Under the pieces are notes generated by a model. The model was not told the origin of the DNA and did not search any database. It worked only from the letters and a program-made list of their open reading frames with translations. From Adiantum capillus-veneris (taxonomy: Eukaryota > Streptophyta > Polypodiopsida > Polypodiales > Pteridaceae), in NCBI GenBank assembly GCA_014529385.2, contig CM043942.1:6755001-6819000 (forward strand): 64,000 nucleotides of DNA, in the 5' to 3' direction. This document shows, piece after piece, positions 41,678-53,063 of this stretch (positions are counted from its first letter, which is position 1; each line of letters opens with the position of its first letter). Both the position numbers and the translations under genes were made by a program.

Positions 41678-42416
41678 CCACCATTCCTTGAATATCTGCC
41701 TCGTGACTTGGTCCTGCCTCCTCAGGCAAGGGAGAGAGAGGACCGTACTGCGCTTTGTATCTGGCAAGTTTTCTCTTTAAAACAACTACTTCTTCTTCTT
41801 TGGCTGCCAACTTCTCTTGTAGAGAGAAAATGCTCTCTCCTTGGCTGGCTAGTGTAGCCCCTTGAGACACAATATTAACAATTTGTTCATGCTCATATGG
41901 TAGGAGCACAAGTGGCCTCTTTTGTGCAGGTGGATCTGCCTCCCCATGACGTGCTTGTGCCCTTTCTTTAGCTCTTCCAAGTCCAACACCAACGTTGAAA
42001 GGACGGTCTGTCCAAAGGACACACTTCTTCATTATATCTTGCATGAAGACTTGCTGGATGAATTACATGGCAACTTGATTATTGTTAAGTAGACTGTGCT
42101 CCTTTTGGATGAAGCGTAGGAGCAACATACAGGCGAGCCCTTTGTGTTGCAAATCTTTGATTTTCAATGGTGCCGTTGCCTTGGCACGACCTGACCTCCT
42201 GAATAGTACATCTTTAGAAAAAAAAGAGGGACAACACTTGCGTACGTCTTCCAATTTCATTGGTTTGCCCTCCAAACCTTCGGGCTCCACGGCCTCAACA
42301 AAGAATGAGGAGAGGTCTTGAGCCCCGTAACGCATGCATCCCTCTCTGAGGATGCATTGAGACTCTTCGTGATCAAGCTCACTGTCGACATTGGGAGGAG
42401 CGTATGGGGCTGCCAT
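41678..42416 (-). pseudogene. Coiled-coil protein gene, interrupted by element G
   Basis: ATG 42416 (MAAPYAPPNVDSELD) follows a good acceptor ('gtgattcgacag', ending just before GAA-ATG), so an upstream exon or leader exists. A stop (TAA) follows 'LLNNNQVAM' at 42063; the same frame then runs to the LTR edge at 41678. The C-terminal part 'SIFSLQEKLAAKEEEVVVLK' is heptad-like. After element G the frame appears to continue at 29342. No family is recognised; a conserved plant gene or a transposon-carried gene are both possible. Confidence 0.5.
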
Positions 42417-42656
42417 TTCCTGTCGAATCACACGACAATAAATAATTAGATTGAAAAAATAGATAACATTGATTAAAAAACTACAATCAATGGTAACATT
42501 CACATAATTTTAAAATTCACATCTCTCTCATCAATTTGACAACAACAATGTAATAAAATAGCATGAAATTTCAAATCAATGGACATGAGACAAAACAAAA
42601 CTGTATCATTGCAAAGTATAGACACGTTTTCAAATTACAAGGTATGACTTCAAATT

Positions 42657-43634
42657 TCAATCATTGGATGGCCTCAAGCCTGCACTATTTAGGAGTGTGC
42701 GACCAACACGCTTAATGCCTTGTAACATGATGAGGAGATCATGTGAGGACTTGCGTTGGGTGGGATTGATAGATACACAAGTGTGCAGGACTTCCTGAAA
42801 GCATTTAAGGAAAGCGATATAATTAGTGTCATCATCCTTAGGTAAATATTTAATGAGTTCTTGAATGTATTTACAAAGGGAGTAGATATCTTGGCTATGC
42901 GTGAAGACTGGAGGATTTGTCGATATACATTCGGGAGCCACCCACCAATATCGCTTGCTCCAGGCTTCCCTTGTCGATGGGAGAAGATCTGGCAACTTTG
43001 GAAATGTGTTCTCTGTGGGGAACAAGGTTGCACTACCCCAATCACATACGCCTACATATACTCCAGCCCATGCAAAATGCAATAAGATATTACTCCCATG
43101 AACATCATTGTGAGTGATGTTATTTGCGTGCAAAAAGATGAAGGTTCGGAGAAATCCATTAATGATAGGCCATATATTCTTCTTGACACCTTCAATGGTC
43201 CCCTCAGTGTCTCTGAAACCCTTTCTCATGGCCACATTCTTCCCCTCCTTTTGGAGTCTCTCTAGCCAGTGGTCGAGGTTTCCACCATTCCACATCTTGA
43301 AGATGAGGGTGTGCGCTTGCGTGGCATGTCTTGCCAATCCCAGAGCAGCAATGATTCCACTATGAGTGATATTCATAATTGTGGCCTCATGTAGCGCTAT
43401 GTCATTGGCACTCTTCTGGCCATCACCCTTGATTAGCTTGCCAGCGTAAAATTCATCTGTGAAGGTTTCATGGTTGACTTTCACCTTCGTGACCATGCTG
43501 TATCTACCTTCTCCAATGCTTGCCATTCGTGGAAATTCAATGCAAGCCATGCGCATGATGACGAGGTTGCATGGATCTAAACTTCCCATGTTGGGCGGCA
43601 TTGGATCATTGTTAGAGATTAGAAAGAGATGCAT
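42657..43634 (-). CDS. Protein kinase, apparently intact, non-RD
   Basis: 325 residues from ATG 43634 (MHLFLISNNDP). Kinase landmarks are all present: glycine loop GEGRYSMV (41-48), ATP lysine K66 in 'YAGKLI', helix-C Glu E83, catalytic loop 'THNDVHGSNILL' with D177 and N182, metal-binding D198 in 'CDWGSA' (DWG for DFG), 'VAPE' (232-235), 'SQDIYSL', and the late Arg in 'NPTQRKSSHDLL'. The HND loop lacks the Arg of HRD, so this is a non-RD kinase. No signal peptide or membrane segment is seen. It lies between two retroelement insertions. Substrate and pathway unknown; it may be a host gene or a captured copy. Confidence 0.75.
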   Translation of the reverse strand: MHLFLISNNDPMPPNMGSLDPCNLVIMRMACIEFPRMASIGEGRYSMVTKVKVNHETFTDEFYAGKLIKGDGQKSANDIALHEATIMNITHSGIIAALGLARHATQAHTLIFKMWNGGNLDHWLERLQKEGKNVAMRKGFRDTEGTIEGVKKNIWPIINGFLRTFIFLHANNITHNDVHGSNILLHFAWAGVYVGVCDWGSATLFPTENTFPKLPDLLPSTREAWSKRYWWVAPECISTNPPVFTHSQDIYSLCKYIQELIKYLPKDDDTNYIAFLKCFQEVLHTCVSINPTQRKSSHDLLIMLQGIKRVGRTLLNSAGLRPSND

Positions 43635-43646
43635 TGGGTAACACAC

Positions 43647-44187
43647 TGTTGTGCAAGATGTGGGTACTAAACCAATTGTTCAATGGTTTTGCTAGCAAGG
43701 TTTCATCGATGTTGCATTTTTCAAACAAAAGTTGTTGAAGACAAATTGCCCGTTTTTTGATGGTTGGTTTGGTGAGTACCATGGGTTGCTTTGTTATTTT
43801 GGTTTGGTGTTAGGTACCCACTTTAATATTGGTTTGGGAGACTAGAAAGAGGATTGTTTGTTTGAGGTTTTTGGTCTCCATTCCCATGGTGGTGCTGTGG
43901 AAGTCATAGACTTGTCCGATTGACAATTTGGAATCCATTTGTATTTGTTGAAGCCCGATGAAGGATTGAGTTGCTGCCTAAGTTGCCGCCACCATTTTGG
44001 CCTATGATTAGAAGTTTTGGCAATTTTGAAGCTTTGCTCCATCGCGTTGGAAGATTTATTGTCAAGCAATGATTTTGGTATCTAAATTTGTTGCGGTCTG
44101 GTTGCCATAATTTATTTTCTAACCCAAACTTGCTTAGCTTTATTGCCACCAGGGAGTGTAGATTGTTGGTGTTGAAGATTTGATTGT
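43647..44187. other. Target sequence of element E; no gene supported
   Basis: Minus-strand open stretches (43842-44069 and 43904-44266) show no domain, and one runs into the LTR. The sequence continues at 53064 on the far side of element E. Confidence 0.4.
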
Positions 44188-44794
44188 TGTGCGCGTATGT
44201 CGCACGTGTCAATGCAAGGAACTTGCCGATACACCGTGTACGAGCCACAAATGGCTCCAAGCACACAACAAGCCTAAACTAGTAAGCTCAAAGAAGGCGA
44301 TGGTGTGTCACTCACCGCTCTACGCTTGCTTCGTGGAGGATTCCTCGCCGCGAAGAAGGAGGAGCTGCCACTTCGCCGCGCTGAACTGCTTCGCTGCCGC
44401 CGTGTCGTCGTTGCAATGCTCGATCGCACACTTTCTCTCTCTCTCTCTCTCTCTCTCTCACGCATACACACACACACAAGGAGATGAAGAAGAAGAAGAT
44501 GGAGATGGAGCAAGAGCACTCTTCTATTGCACAAATGAGAGAATGAGTGAATTTTAGGTTTAGTTGACTTTTATATGAGCTCGCCCCATTCACACTTGGG
44601 AGCCCATGCTTAGCCAACTAATCCCTTGAATGTTCTAGTTAGAGTACGCCTCTCATCGGCGATCACTCTTACCCTTTTCCTATTGGACCGACAAGCCCGA
44701 TACCTGACTCTACCAAATAAATAATACAATGTCCGCCGTAGGTTACAACGTCCGTCGTAGGTGATAGGGTGTCCGTGATCCGTGAGGGTTAACA
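44188..44794 (-). repeat. 3' LTR of element E
   Basis: 607 bases, plus-strand TGTGCGCGTATGTCGCACG...GGGTTAACA. It includes a (CT)n/(CA)n stretch at 44430-44480. ORFs predicted across it on both strands recur in the other LTR by duplication. The inner flank 'tgccccccttcct' is the complement of the polypurine tract. Confidence 0.9.
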
Positions 44795-44813
44795 TGCCCC
44801 CCTTCCTGATGTA

Positions 44814-46445
44814 GATTCCGTCCTCGGAAGCTATTGAGTTGAAGCTTGTTCGTCGAGGTGGAAGAGCATTTGAGATGAATGTCCTTAGCCTTCCTCAGTC
44901 ACTGCAAAATCAAACAACATTGACACAGTAATTGCATTCTCATAAGCGATTAAAAAGCATATGTAGTTTTAGGCAGGCAAATTGATTGGTAACAGAATTT
45001 TAAACAATTTGTCAGCAATAAACATTAAATTGCAATATAATCAAATGCATAAACGGATGTAAAGGTAAAAAATTAAACAAGACTGGGGTCACTAATTTAA
45101 CGGTCGAAAGGCACTAGAGATCGACTATTAATACCATGGGTAAGCTTGTTAATTTTCTCTGGTTAATTAAGTTGTTTAATCGCGAGAGCCAAGTATTTCA
45201 TGTTCGAGGACTGACTAGAGGCTATACGTAGAAGACCTTGTAGTTAAGCTACCATAAAAGGAATTTCTCATGAAATCATCGCCTAACTGATTACCTTTTC
45301 TTTGACCCCCCAAAGTCTTTTCACAATGATTCAATTTTGATGTGTGTGCTTATTTTGTATGCCTTGGGTTTTTTGCTTTTCAAGGAAAAGCGCCCACACT
45401 GGGAACCTCTAGGGTTGTAGTACAATAGGCGATACATGTGAGTGAAGTACCCAATCAAGCTAAGATTTCTCTTCTGGCTGAAGATTTTACATTGTGGCAC
45501 TTTGATTTTTTGTTTGTTCATTTTCAGCATTTTAATTTTGTAACTTTGGGGGGTCATATAACAGTGATACACCTCCCCAGACTCATCACACTAGTAAACT
45601 CCCTTTATAATACTTAAGCTAAAGGTCAATAGGGTCAAGCCCACTAGAAAGCCCTAGTACATTTCACACAATGCTACCTAAATCGGATTAAGAACCTAAG
45701 TAACCATTGATTATGAGTAAGGCATTCCCCATGGTATTAAGAGAAGATCTCTAACGCCTAGCTTGGTCAAACTAGCTTAGTCGGACTGCTTAATTTTTAA
45801 ACCTAGACAAGTGATTATGACAAGAAATTACATCGAATTAAATGTTTGATACTGAGCAAATGCGATGAATATTATGCTACCAATCACAATTAAAGTAGAC
45901 AAACATGGATGCAAAAAAGATAAGGGACAATGGTAATGGACAAGAAACACCTGTTTGTGTTGATGGTCGCGCTCGATTTGAAGTGTGAACGAGGGAAAGA
46001 TCCCATGAAGGTCCAAATCCTAACCACAGCAACACGTTCCTGTACACACTATGAAACACAAGAATACCTCTAGGAGTCACATCAGTGGGAAAAAGGAACT
46101 TTGCTAATCACTCAACTCTAAAACAGAAACACTCCTATCGTACTAATTCTACCTACCCTCCATCACTCGAGTGATGAGGATCAAAGGTGTTTTATGGCAT
46201 AGGTTTCTGTTTTAGTGTACCGGATGCGAATGTCTAGGTCTGAGTCAATGTTTTGACTTTTATTGTGCATACTCGTTTGCTAATTGCTCTTGCTCTTTAT
46301 TTTATTTTTTTATTTTTCTTTGTGAGTATAAGGATTTATATGTACATTCCCTAAGATTGGGATATTGAGAGGCCAGGGAGGAAGGTTGAGAGGGAAGCAA
46401 GTGAATGATAATTGTCAGCAAACACTCCCCCCTTCCTTGGGTAGA
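44814..46445. other. Non-coding interior of element E
   Basis: About 1.6 kb between the last ORF and the polypurine tract has no coding motif. RT and integrase would be expected here in a full gypsy element. Confidence 0.6.
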
Positions 46446-47394
46446 TCATACAGTTTGAAATGAGCTTGTCACCCTTTGAAACCAATTGTTCCAATTGGTA
46501 ATAGGTGGGGACTTTTTCCAGTAGTTTTCTATTACCTTAGGTGCCTCGTCGAGTTGCAAGGGTGGTAAGGTACTCTCCCAGGATCGAACTTGAAGTGGTT
46601 CATCAGGTGATTCTTGAACACTGGGAGCTGTGGATTCCTTTGTAGCTTTATGGAGGTCCACTATTGTAGGAGGAGCCTGTGGAGAAGCTAGGTGGAACAA
46701 ATCGTTCTTTCTTTAGTACCCAAACTAGCTCTGGAGCGGGCGTGTCGCATTCCGTGATTTTTTTCTTTCCGCGATCGTTGATTTGTTTTGGAGCTACAGG
46801 ATTGGGCTCACATGGGTCAGGTGACAGGTAATAACACAATCGACGTTTTGGCACCCATATTTGATCATTTCCTTGATAGTAGCGTTGGGCTTCCAATAGT
46901 CGTTTAGGAATCCAGCGCAACGTTTCTTTACATTTCTTGGGGCGAGTGGAACGTTTCTTACAAGGCTTCTGTTTTTTAGCACTAGCTATGGTCTCTAAAG
47001 AAGCTTTAGGAACCCACTTGTATGTTTTCTTCATTATATCAGGATGAGTCTTGTCAGAAGCTATATGCATTGCTTGTAGCATATTTAAAGGTACGAGTGG
47101 TGGCATTTCATCCCCCTCAGGTGTTACCCAGGTCGTCCCCCTGTTTCCCCAAGTGTCTATGGTTGCTGCTAGGTGGACCCGATCCACATTGTCCGACTCA
47201 GTCATCCGAGGTAGTACATCCATATAAGGAGAATCTTCCCCAACATCAGTGTCCGCTTTACACGTGTAACAATACTGCAATGGGGCCGAGTGAACTGTGG
47301 TGTCAGATCTATGATCAATTATAAACCTGTTTCCTAGAGGATGTGCTCGACCAGCCACAAGATCCACTTGAATGACAGAATCTTGGAACTGCAA
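46446..47394 (-). pseudogene. W-V-P-K repeat region of element E
   Basis: Lys-rich protein with four spaced tryptophan motifs: 'YKWVPKASLETI', 'LRWIPKRLLEAQ', 'IWVPKRRLCYYL' and 'LVWVLKKERFV'. It follows the protease (an end block 'SKMVQDWSKT' and 'DSVIQVDLVAG' precede it). A frameshift near 46690 moves the acidic tail to another frame. Function unknown; basic Trp motifs could bind nucleic acid, which is inference. Confidence 0.55.
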
Positions 47395-48101
47395 GTAGAC
47401 ATGGTTTTAGACCAGTCCTGCACCATTTTTGATTCCCTCATGAAAGGACGTCATAATATCATCTCCGATGCCATAGTGTGTTTGGAGAAACCCATAACAA
47501 TAAAGGTAATCCTTTTTTTATGTCCAAAGACCTTGATCTTGAGATCTTCTAGCATCCCAATAGGTTTAACAATAGACCCATTGGCCATCTTCACTACTAT
47601 GGTAGTGGTCGCAAGGTGAGGTCTTCCCATAGTTTCCTAGCAATTTTTAGTCACAATGCTAACCCCAACGCCACCATCAAGGATTCCCTTCACAGTTAAT
47701 CCCTTAGTAGTGATTGGTATAGTCGCATTGGATTCATCACCCTCAAAGTATTGCCCCAACTTGTTAACATGTATTTCTATAACAAGGTTCTTATGTAGGT
47801 TGGGTCGTGGATCTAAGTGTTCCTCCTCTATTGGCATCTCCCCAGCTCCATCCATCTGTGAAAATTGTGGTAGCCCAAACTTTAGTTCTCCATTGAGGAA
47901 GGCTCGAAGAGCTGAGACTAGCTCAGGGTCTTTATATAGTTTGGACATGATGGTGGTTCTAACTTCTGAAGACATGAAAAACATCAATTTGGCAATGTTT
48001 AACGACACCTTTTGGCCTTGAGTCCCTTGACGTGGGGAAGATGGGATCTCCATTTCTTCGATAGGATCAGGTAGTCCCTCTGTAAACATTCTTTCCATCA
48101 A
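47395..48101 (-). pseudogene. Aspartic protease of element E, with stops
   Basis: 'TVKGILDGGVGVSIVTKNC' carries the DGG active site (as in element G). It is followed, after a TAG, by 'VVKMANGSIVKPIGMLEDLK' and 'ESKMVQDWSK', the flap and C-terminal blocks of gypsy retropepsins. Retropepsins cut the Gag polyprotein. Frame breaks at 47637 and near 47520 disable it here. Confidence 0.75.
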
Positions 48102-48140
48102 GAAGTGAGTACGTCTAGTTTTCCATGACTTTAAGTCACT

Positions 48141-49621
48141 TTATTCTTGGATGACACTAGGTATGTCCAAGGGTCTATGGACTTGGTGAGGTTGTTGTTG
48201 CGTAGGTAACACGGTGTCTGTAATCTGGATCTTCCTAGGTGCTGGTTCTAGATCCCTTTGGGTATCTTCTACCAAACTCCTTAATTGCTTGATTCTCTCA
48301 ATTTCCTCTGTAGGGTTTGGGTAAGTTCCTATCTTCTTTTTGGATCCTGGCCATTGTGGCTCATGAAGATCTTCCTTGTTGGTGTCTATGTTAGTGGTCG
48401 TTGTGGTCTCCATGGTTTCACCTGAATCAGAATCTTCTTTAGCGTCGTTCATATATACGGGGTCATCACCAGTCCCTATGTTGGTCTTTGAACTGGGGTC
48501 TGACTTCGCTGCTTTTTGCGATCTCTTTCTTCGTGTTTTCTTCTTTTTTTGAGATTGGGCAATTGATGCCATGTCTCTTTCCTCAAGAATATAGTTTTGT
48601 TTTTGGAGCATCGATCGTGTGAGTACGTTTACTAGATCCACGGGTGTACTTGGTGATGGCTCCTCAGTAACTTCAATCAAGTTTAATGGCATGATCTTCG
48701 GTGCATTTGGATTATTTGGAAATTGGGCAATCAAATGATCTATGCCACATCGATTACACATGAGTATCGGCATTGTAGACGTGCTCGCTTGATTGGTTTG
48801 CATAAGTGTGGCGTTCTTTTGTAGCCTAATAGGACACTCGGCTACACGATGTGGACCTCCACACTCATAGCATTGAAGAGGTGGTCTCTTAACAGTGTAA
48901 TTGATATTTTGGCCTCTTTCCACGAGAGCAGCTACTTGATATACAGGTTTGACTTGTCCTCAATAGTCCTCCATGTAGTATTGTGGACTTTCTTCAAGCA
49001 CATCTATCCCATAGGCAATATTAGGATCTATATCTTCCTCATAGCCTTCCAAACAAGCAATAGATGACTCACAACCCACTTGATTCATAGAAGTGATTCT
49101 CGGATGTGGTGGTTACGGTCCTAGCACTGGAGGTGGTAAGGGTGTTGTTTGAACAACATTTTGGGCCCTAGGGACCATGTGTTGTGCTGTTTGTTCAAGA
49201 GGTGGGGCCGGCATCAATGCAGGCACTCGAGGTGTGTCTGTCCATGCTAAGGTTGGTCTATTGGCCATCGCGCGCTTTAATACTATGCAACCTTAGCTTG
49301 ATGACCATACCTTCCACATGCATTGCAGTTCCCATTGAATTTTACTCTAAAAGTAGGGCATTCACTGGTACTATGCGGTCCATAGCATACTGAGCACCAT
49401 TGCTGCTCCCTTCTTGGATACACATGATTGTTTTGCAGAGCACGATTGTCTCTAAGACTCTCTTGAATAGCCTTGGTGAGATCTGCTAAAGTCATCTCAG
49501 ATATCTTTGGCTCCTTAGCAATAGGCTTTAGGGTCATTGGTTGATGCCCCGATGCTTGTGAGCTAATAGATTTAGACTCAACAGACACTCTTTCTCCTTG
49601 AATCATTAAATTATCCTCCAA
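48141..49621 (-). pseudogene. gag: Gag zinc knuckles of element E
   Basis: At least two Cys-rich knuckles are seen: 'WCSVCYGPHSTSECP' with 'CNACGRYGHQAK' (49283-49621) and 'CYECGGPHRVAECP' with 'CNRCGIDHLIAQF' (48700-48900). A basic segment (KKKKTRRKRSQKAAK) and an acidic Ser/Thr stretch follow. Several frame breaks separate them. Such knuckles bind element RNA. Confidence 0.75.
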
Positions 49622-49696
49622 TTGGATCGCATTGGTGGTGACTACTTCCCAAGTGGTGATACCTCTAATGACTAGGCCATTGTAGATGTCCTCATA

Positions 49697-50790
49697 TCAT
49701 AATCCCCTAATGAATCTATCAAGCAATTGGTTATTGTTGAAGCGCTCATTTGGATTACAACGAGAATTCAAATGCTTCAAGCGACTTATAAAGTCTCTCA
49801 CCGACTCTCCCTCCTCTCGTTGGGCTTTCTGGAGCTGAGAGGCTACACCCCAAAGCACTCCCTCTCGTATGTATTCTTTTAAGAACAGACTCCTAAGAGT
49901 AGGGTAAATCGTTTTTTCTTCCACCCTTAGGGTTCTATACCAATCCCCAGCCTTTCCACTTAAGGTTAGGCTTAAAGCATTACTCTTATGTAGGCCATTG
50001 TGTTCTCCTAGAGAATCGCATGTTTGTTCAAACACTTCGATATGCTTTCTCACATCCCCGTCTCCACTAAATTTTGTGTGAGCTTGGCTATTTGTACTGC
50101 CTTACTTCTAGGCTCTCTATCAGTCGTGTTACGCATATTCTCAGCAATAGATTGACCAATAGCTTGAGAAAATGTTGCCAAGTCACCTAAATGAGCATGC
50201 ACTGTGGGTGAAGGCACTCCAGAGACTACATGTGGAGTAGGTATTAGCATTGGGCTTGGCGCATAGGAAGCCCTTGGGTTCCGCGTTGGGTACGATGTTG
50301 TGCCATGTGGTGGTCCATAGTTCATACGGGTGGCCCTAGGCATAGCAGACGTCGGATGTGACATGCTAATGCTAGCCGGTATAGTCCCATGGAAATAATA
50401 ACTTGGGTGTTGTGGTTGTGGAGCATAGGTAGTTGAAACAATGGGAGGGGTAGGGACTACATGAGTGTGATGACCCATAGGTGCATACGATTGGTACACA
50501 CTTGTAGGTACTGTTGCAGGCATTGAGCTACCATGTAGTGGTGCTTTACTAACAAATGAGGCCCATGGCGTGTTCCTCGGCATGCCCATCATTGAGGTAG
50601 GCATGGTAGCCATGGTGTCATCAAGGGAAAGATGAGCTAGACTTGGAAAGGTGAAGCTATCACTTGTGGGCTCAGATTGCATTGAGAACCCTGGAGAAAC
50701 AACATATGGTGGATCCATCGGACTTACCGAGGGAGTCTCCATTTGCGATAAGGTCGGTTGTTTAGCCTTCCCTGTATCCACGAATCTCAT
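49697..50790 (-). pseudogene. gag: Gag of element E
   Basis: ATG 50790 opens a Pro/Ser/Thr-rich N-terminal region of about 230 residues. A one-base shift near 50075 changes frame into the capsid block 'DVRKHIEVFEQTCDSL', 'SGKAGDWYRTL' and 'GESVRDFISRLKHLNSRCN', typical of Retrotrans_gag. With the shift the protein is truncated. Confidence 0.8.
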
Positions 50791-50912
50791 GAGACCCGTT
50801 GATCCTCCACACTAGTAGCACCTATTGTGGATTGTAGGACATCTAACCAACCCACGTGATAGGTGTGACCTGTGTATAGGTCGGTTAGAGTTTTCGTTTG
50901 TAGTTCGTACTC

Positions 50913-51635
50913 CTAGTTCTCATTTAAGAACACTCCATCTAGGATTGAGGTGCTAGGGGTGTCCTTTGAACCAGATGCAATGTGGCTTTCTAGGGGTTGG
51001 CCCTTAGCGGTTGCTAAATCAGGAGCACTTGATTGCTCTCTTAGCAAGGATATTGACATACGAGCTTTCGCTTTTAACTCTCTTTGTTGCTCCGCCTTGT
51101 GTAAGCTCTCAACTTCCTTTTCCCTCGCTGCAAGGATATATTGCTCAACCTCTTGCACTTCAGCAAGGCTTCTACCAACAGGTAATATGACCTCGGAGGG
51201 AAATAACTCTGAAGACTCAGGAGGTGCAGTGAATGAAGTATTCACGTGCACATTCTCTAACGGTATAGGGTCTATGTTGGTCATGAATGGAGAATTTACT
51301 TCCCCACCCCCCTCATTTACATCATTAGCTCCATGTTCGGAGCGAGTGGCTCTACCAAAGGTTTCCTTCAGGCGGCTAAGCACACTCGGCCCGGACCGAG
51401 GACCCATGGCATGCATGTCTTGGCTCGAGCTATCGGGATTAGGCATTGGGAAACCCTCCATGACGTCGTAGTCAGAGGAAGAGTCACTAGCCGCTATGTT
51501 CGGGTCTTGGTTTGTACTACCTTGGGTCCCCGCCGAGGGTCCAGAACCTAAAGTAGGTGGATATTGAGAACTCGCGTAAGTCGAAATTCTCTCTAGTTGC
51601 TCCGTCTCTAGCACACGACCAGAGCGCAGATGCAT
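50913..51635 (-). CDS. N-terminal ORF of element E
   Basis: From ATG 51635 (MHLRSGRVLE), 240 residues. 'LRSGRVL' is a common beginning of gypsy gag-type proteins in plants. It is hydrophilic, with an Ala/Glu-rich helix ('AAREKEVESLHKAEQQREL') near the C-terminus. It is separated from gag by about 120 bases containing stops, so it is either a distinct ORF or the start of a spliced or shifted gag. Confidence 0.55.
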   Translation of the reverse strand: MHLRSGRVLETEQLERISTYASSQYPPTLGSGPSAGTQGSTNQDPNIAASDSSSDYDVMEGFPMPNPDSSSQDMHAMGPRSGPSVLSRLKETFGRATRSEHGANDVNEGGGEVNSPFMTNIDPIPLENVHVNTSFTAPPESSELFPSEVILPVGRSLAEVQEVEQYILAAREKEVESLHKAEQQRELKAKARMSISLLREQSSAPDLATAKGQPLESHIASGSKDTPSTSILDGVFLNEN

Positions 51636-52170
51636 GTGCTTTTGGCACCCTACAAACGTCGGCAAATAACCTCGAAGGTTAACCGCTTACTTTTTTAAGC
51701 ATCCGTTTTCACTCGTGTTTTTTACGATTTTAATGTTTCTTAAAATTTTTTAATGTTTGATTTTTTTTATTAAAGTGTGTGATAGCTCGAAATGAGCGTA
51801 TCACTTAGAGGGTCGTTGTGTGCTTTACATCACAATTTTCGGGTATCTGACGTTCCGTTGGTCCTCAAAATATCGATTTTTAGCTACGCGTGAAGCTAAA
51901 ATTCGTTTTTTAAAAGGCGATTGAGGCCTAGGCCTGAGCGTGAGCTTGGGTTTGGGTCTGGGCTTGGGTCTCGGAGATATTCCCGATCCCAGTCCTACCT
52001 TTAAATTTTTTTATTTTTTTATTTTTAATTATAATAAAGGATAAGGTCGCCGCGGCCTGCGCGAGAGCACACACACACTCTATTTACCTACTTCTAACTA
52101 ATACACCTACTCTTACACACTAACACACTCTATTAACTCTCACTAATCTACTTCCTACTTACTGTACACA

Positions 52171-52297
52171 GAAAACTAACTACCTTAATACACAAAGAAT
52201 AAACACAGAACCTTTGAAATCTCCATTAACAAAGAAAACTAACTACCTTAATACACAGAGAATAAACACAATACCTTTGAAAACTCCATTAAAAAAT
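52171..52297. repeat. 63-bp tandem duplication in the leader of element E
   Basis: 'gaaaactaactaccttaata' begins at 52171 and again at 52234 with matching downstream sequence. It lies in the untranslated leader (51670-52422), which otherwise has no coding signal. Confidence 0.8.
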
Positions 52298-52422
52298 AAA
52301 ACACAAAGTATAACACCAAATCCCTCTTCTCAACAAACACACACTCCTTCCCTACCTTTCCTATAATGGAAATTTCACCACAGAGAAGCACAAAGTGCTA
52401 CTCGAGCTTAATGTATGGCAAT

Positions 52423-52439
52423 CCCCGGCAACGGCGCCA
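52423..52439 (-). other. Primer-binding site of element E
   Basis: The minus strand reads tggcgccgttgccgggg, four bases inside the 5' LTR. It is a widespread primer site in plant gypsy elements (tRNA-Asp type from memory). Confidence 0.85.
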
Positions 52440-52443
52440 AAAA

Positions 52444-53063
52444 TGTGCACGTATGTCGCACGTGTCAATGCAAGGAACTTGCCGATACACCGTTTGCGAG
52501 CCACAAATGGCTCAAGGCACACAAAAAGCCTAAACTAGTAAGCTCAAAGAAGGCGATGGTGTGTCACTAACCGCTCTACGCTTGCTTCGTGGAGGATTCC
52601 TCACCGCGAAGAAGAAGGAGCCGCCGCTTCGCCGCGCTCAACCGCTTCGCCACCGCCGTGCCGTCGTTGCAATGCTCAATCTCACACTCTCTCTCTCTCT
52701 CACGCACACACACACACACACACACACATACACACACACACACACACAAGGAGATGAAGAAGAAGAAGATGGAGATGGAGCAAGAGCACTCTTCTATTGC
52801 ACAAATGAGAGAATGAGTGAATTTTAGGTTTAGTTGACTTTTATATGAGCTCGCCCCATTCACACTTGGCGCCCATGCTTGGCCAACTAATCCCTTGAAT
52901 GTTCTAGTTAGAGTGCGCCTCTCATCAGCGATCACTCTTACCCTTTTCCTATTGGACCGACAAGCCCGGTACCTGACTCTACCAAATAAATAATACAATG
53001 TCCGCCGTAAGTTACAACGTCCGTCGTAGGTGATAGGGTGTCCGTGAGTCATGAGGGTTAACA
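52444..53063 (-). repeat. 5' LTR of element E
   Basis: 620 bases, matching 44188-44794 with scattered substitutions and a longer (CA)n run (about 52700-52749). Confidence 0.9.

Larger units (their letters stand above)
44188..53063 (-). mobile_element. Element E: gypsy-type gag-protease element without RT or integrase
   Basis: LTRs at 44188-44794 and 52444-53063, ATTGT target duplications at 44183-44187 and 53064-53068, a primer site at 52423-52439 and a polypurine tract at 44795-44813 make this a complete 8.9-kb insertion. Between them, in minus order, are an N-terminal ORF, a proline-rich gag N-terminus, gag, zinc knuckles, protease and a Trp-Val-Pro-Lys repeat region. No RT, RNase H or integrase motif was found anywhere inside. 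LTRs differ at many sites, so it is older than G or B. Confidence 0.88.

Noticed and set aside
44180-44795. Basic ORFs shared with 52561-53127
   Set aside because: They lie in the LTRs of element E and cross microsatellites; no domain.
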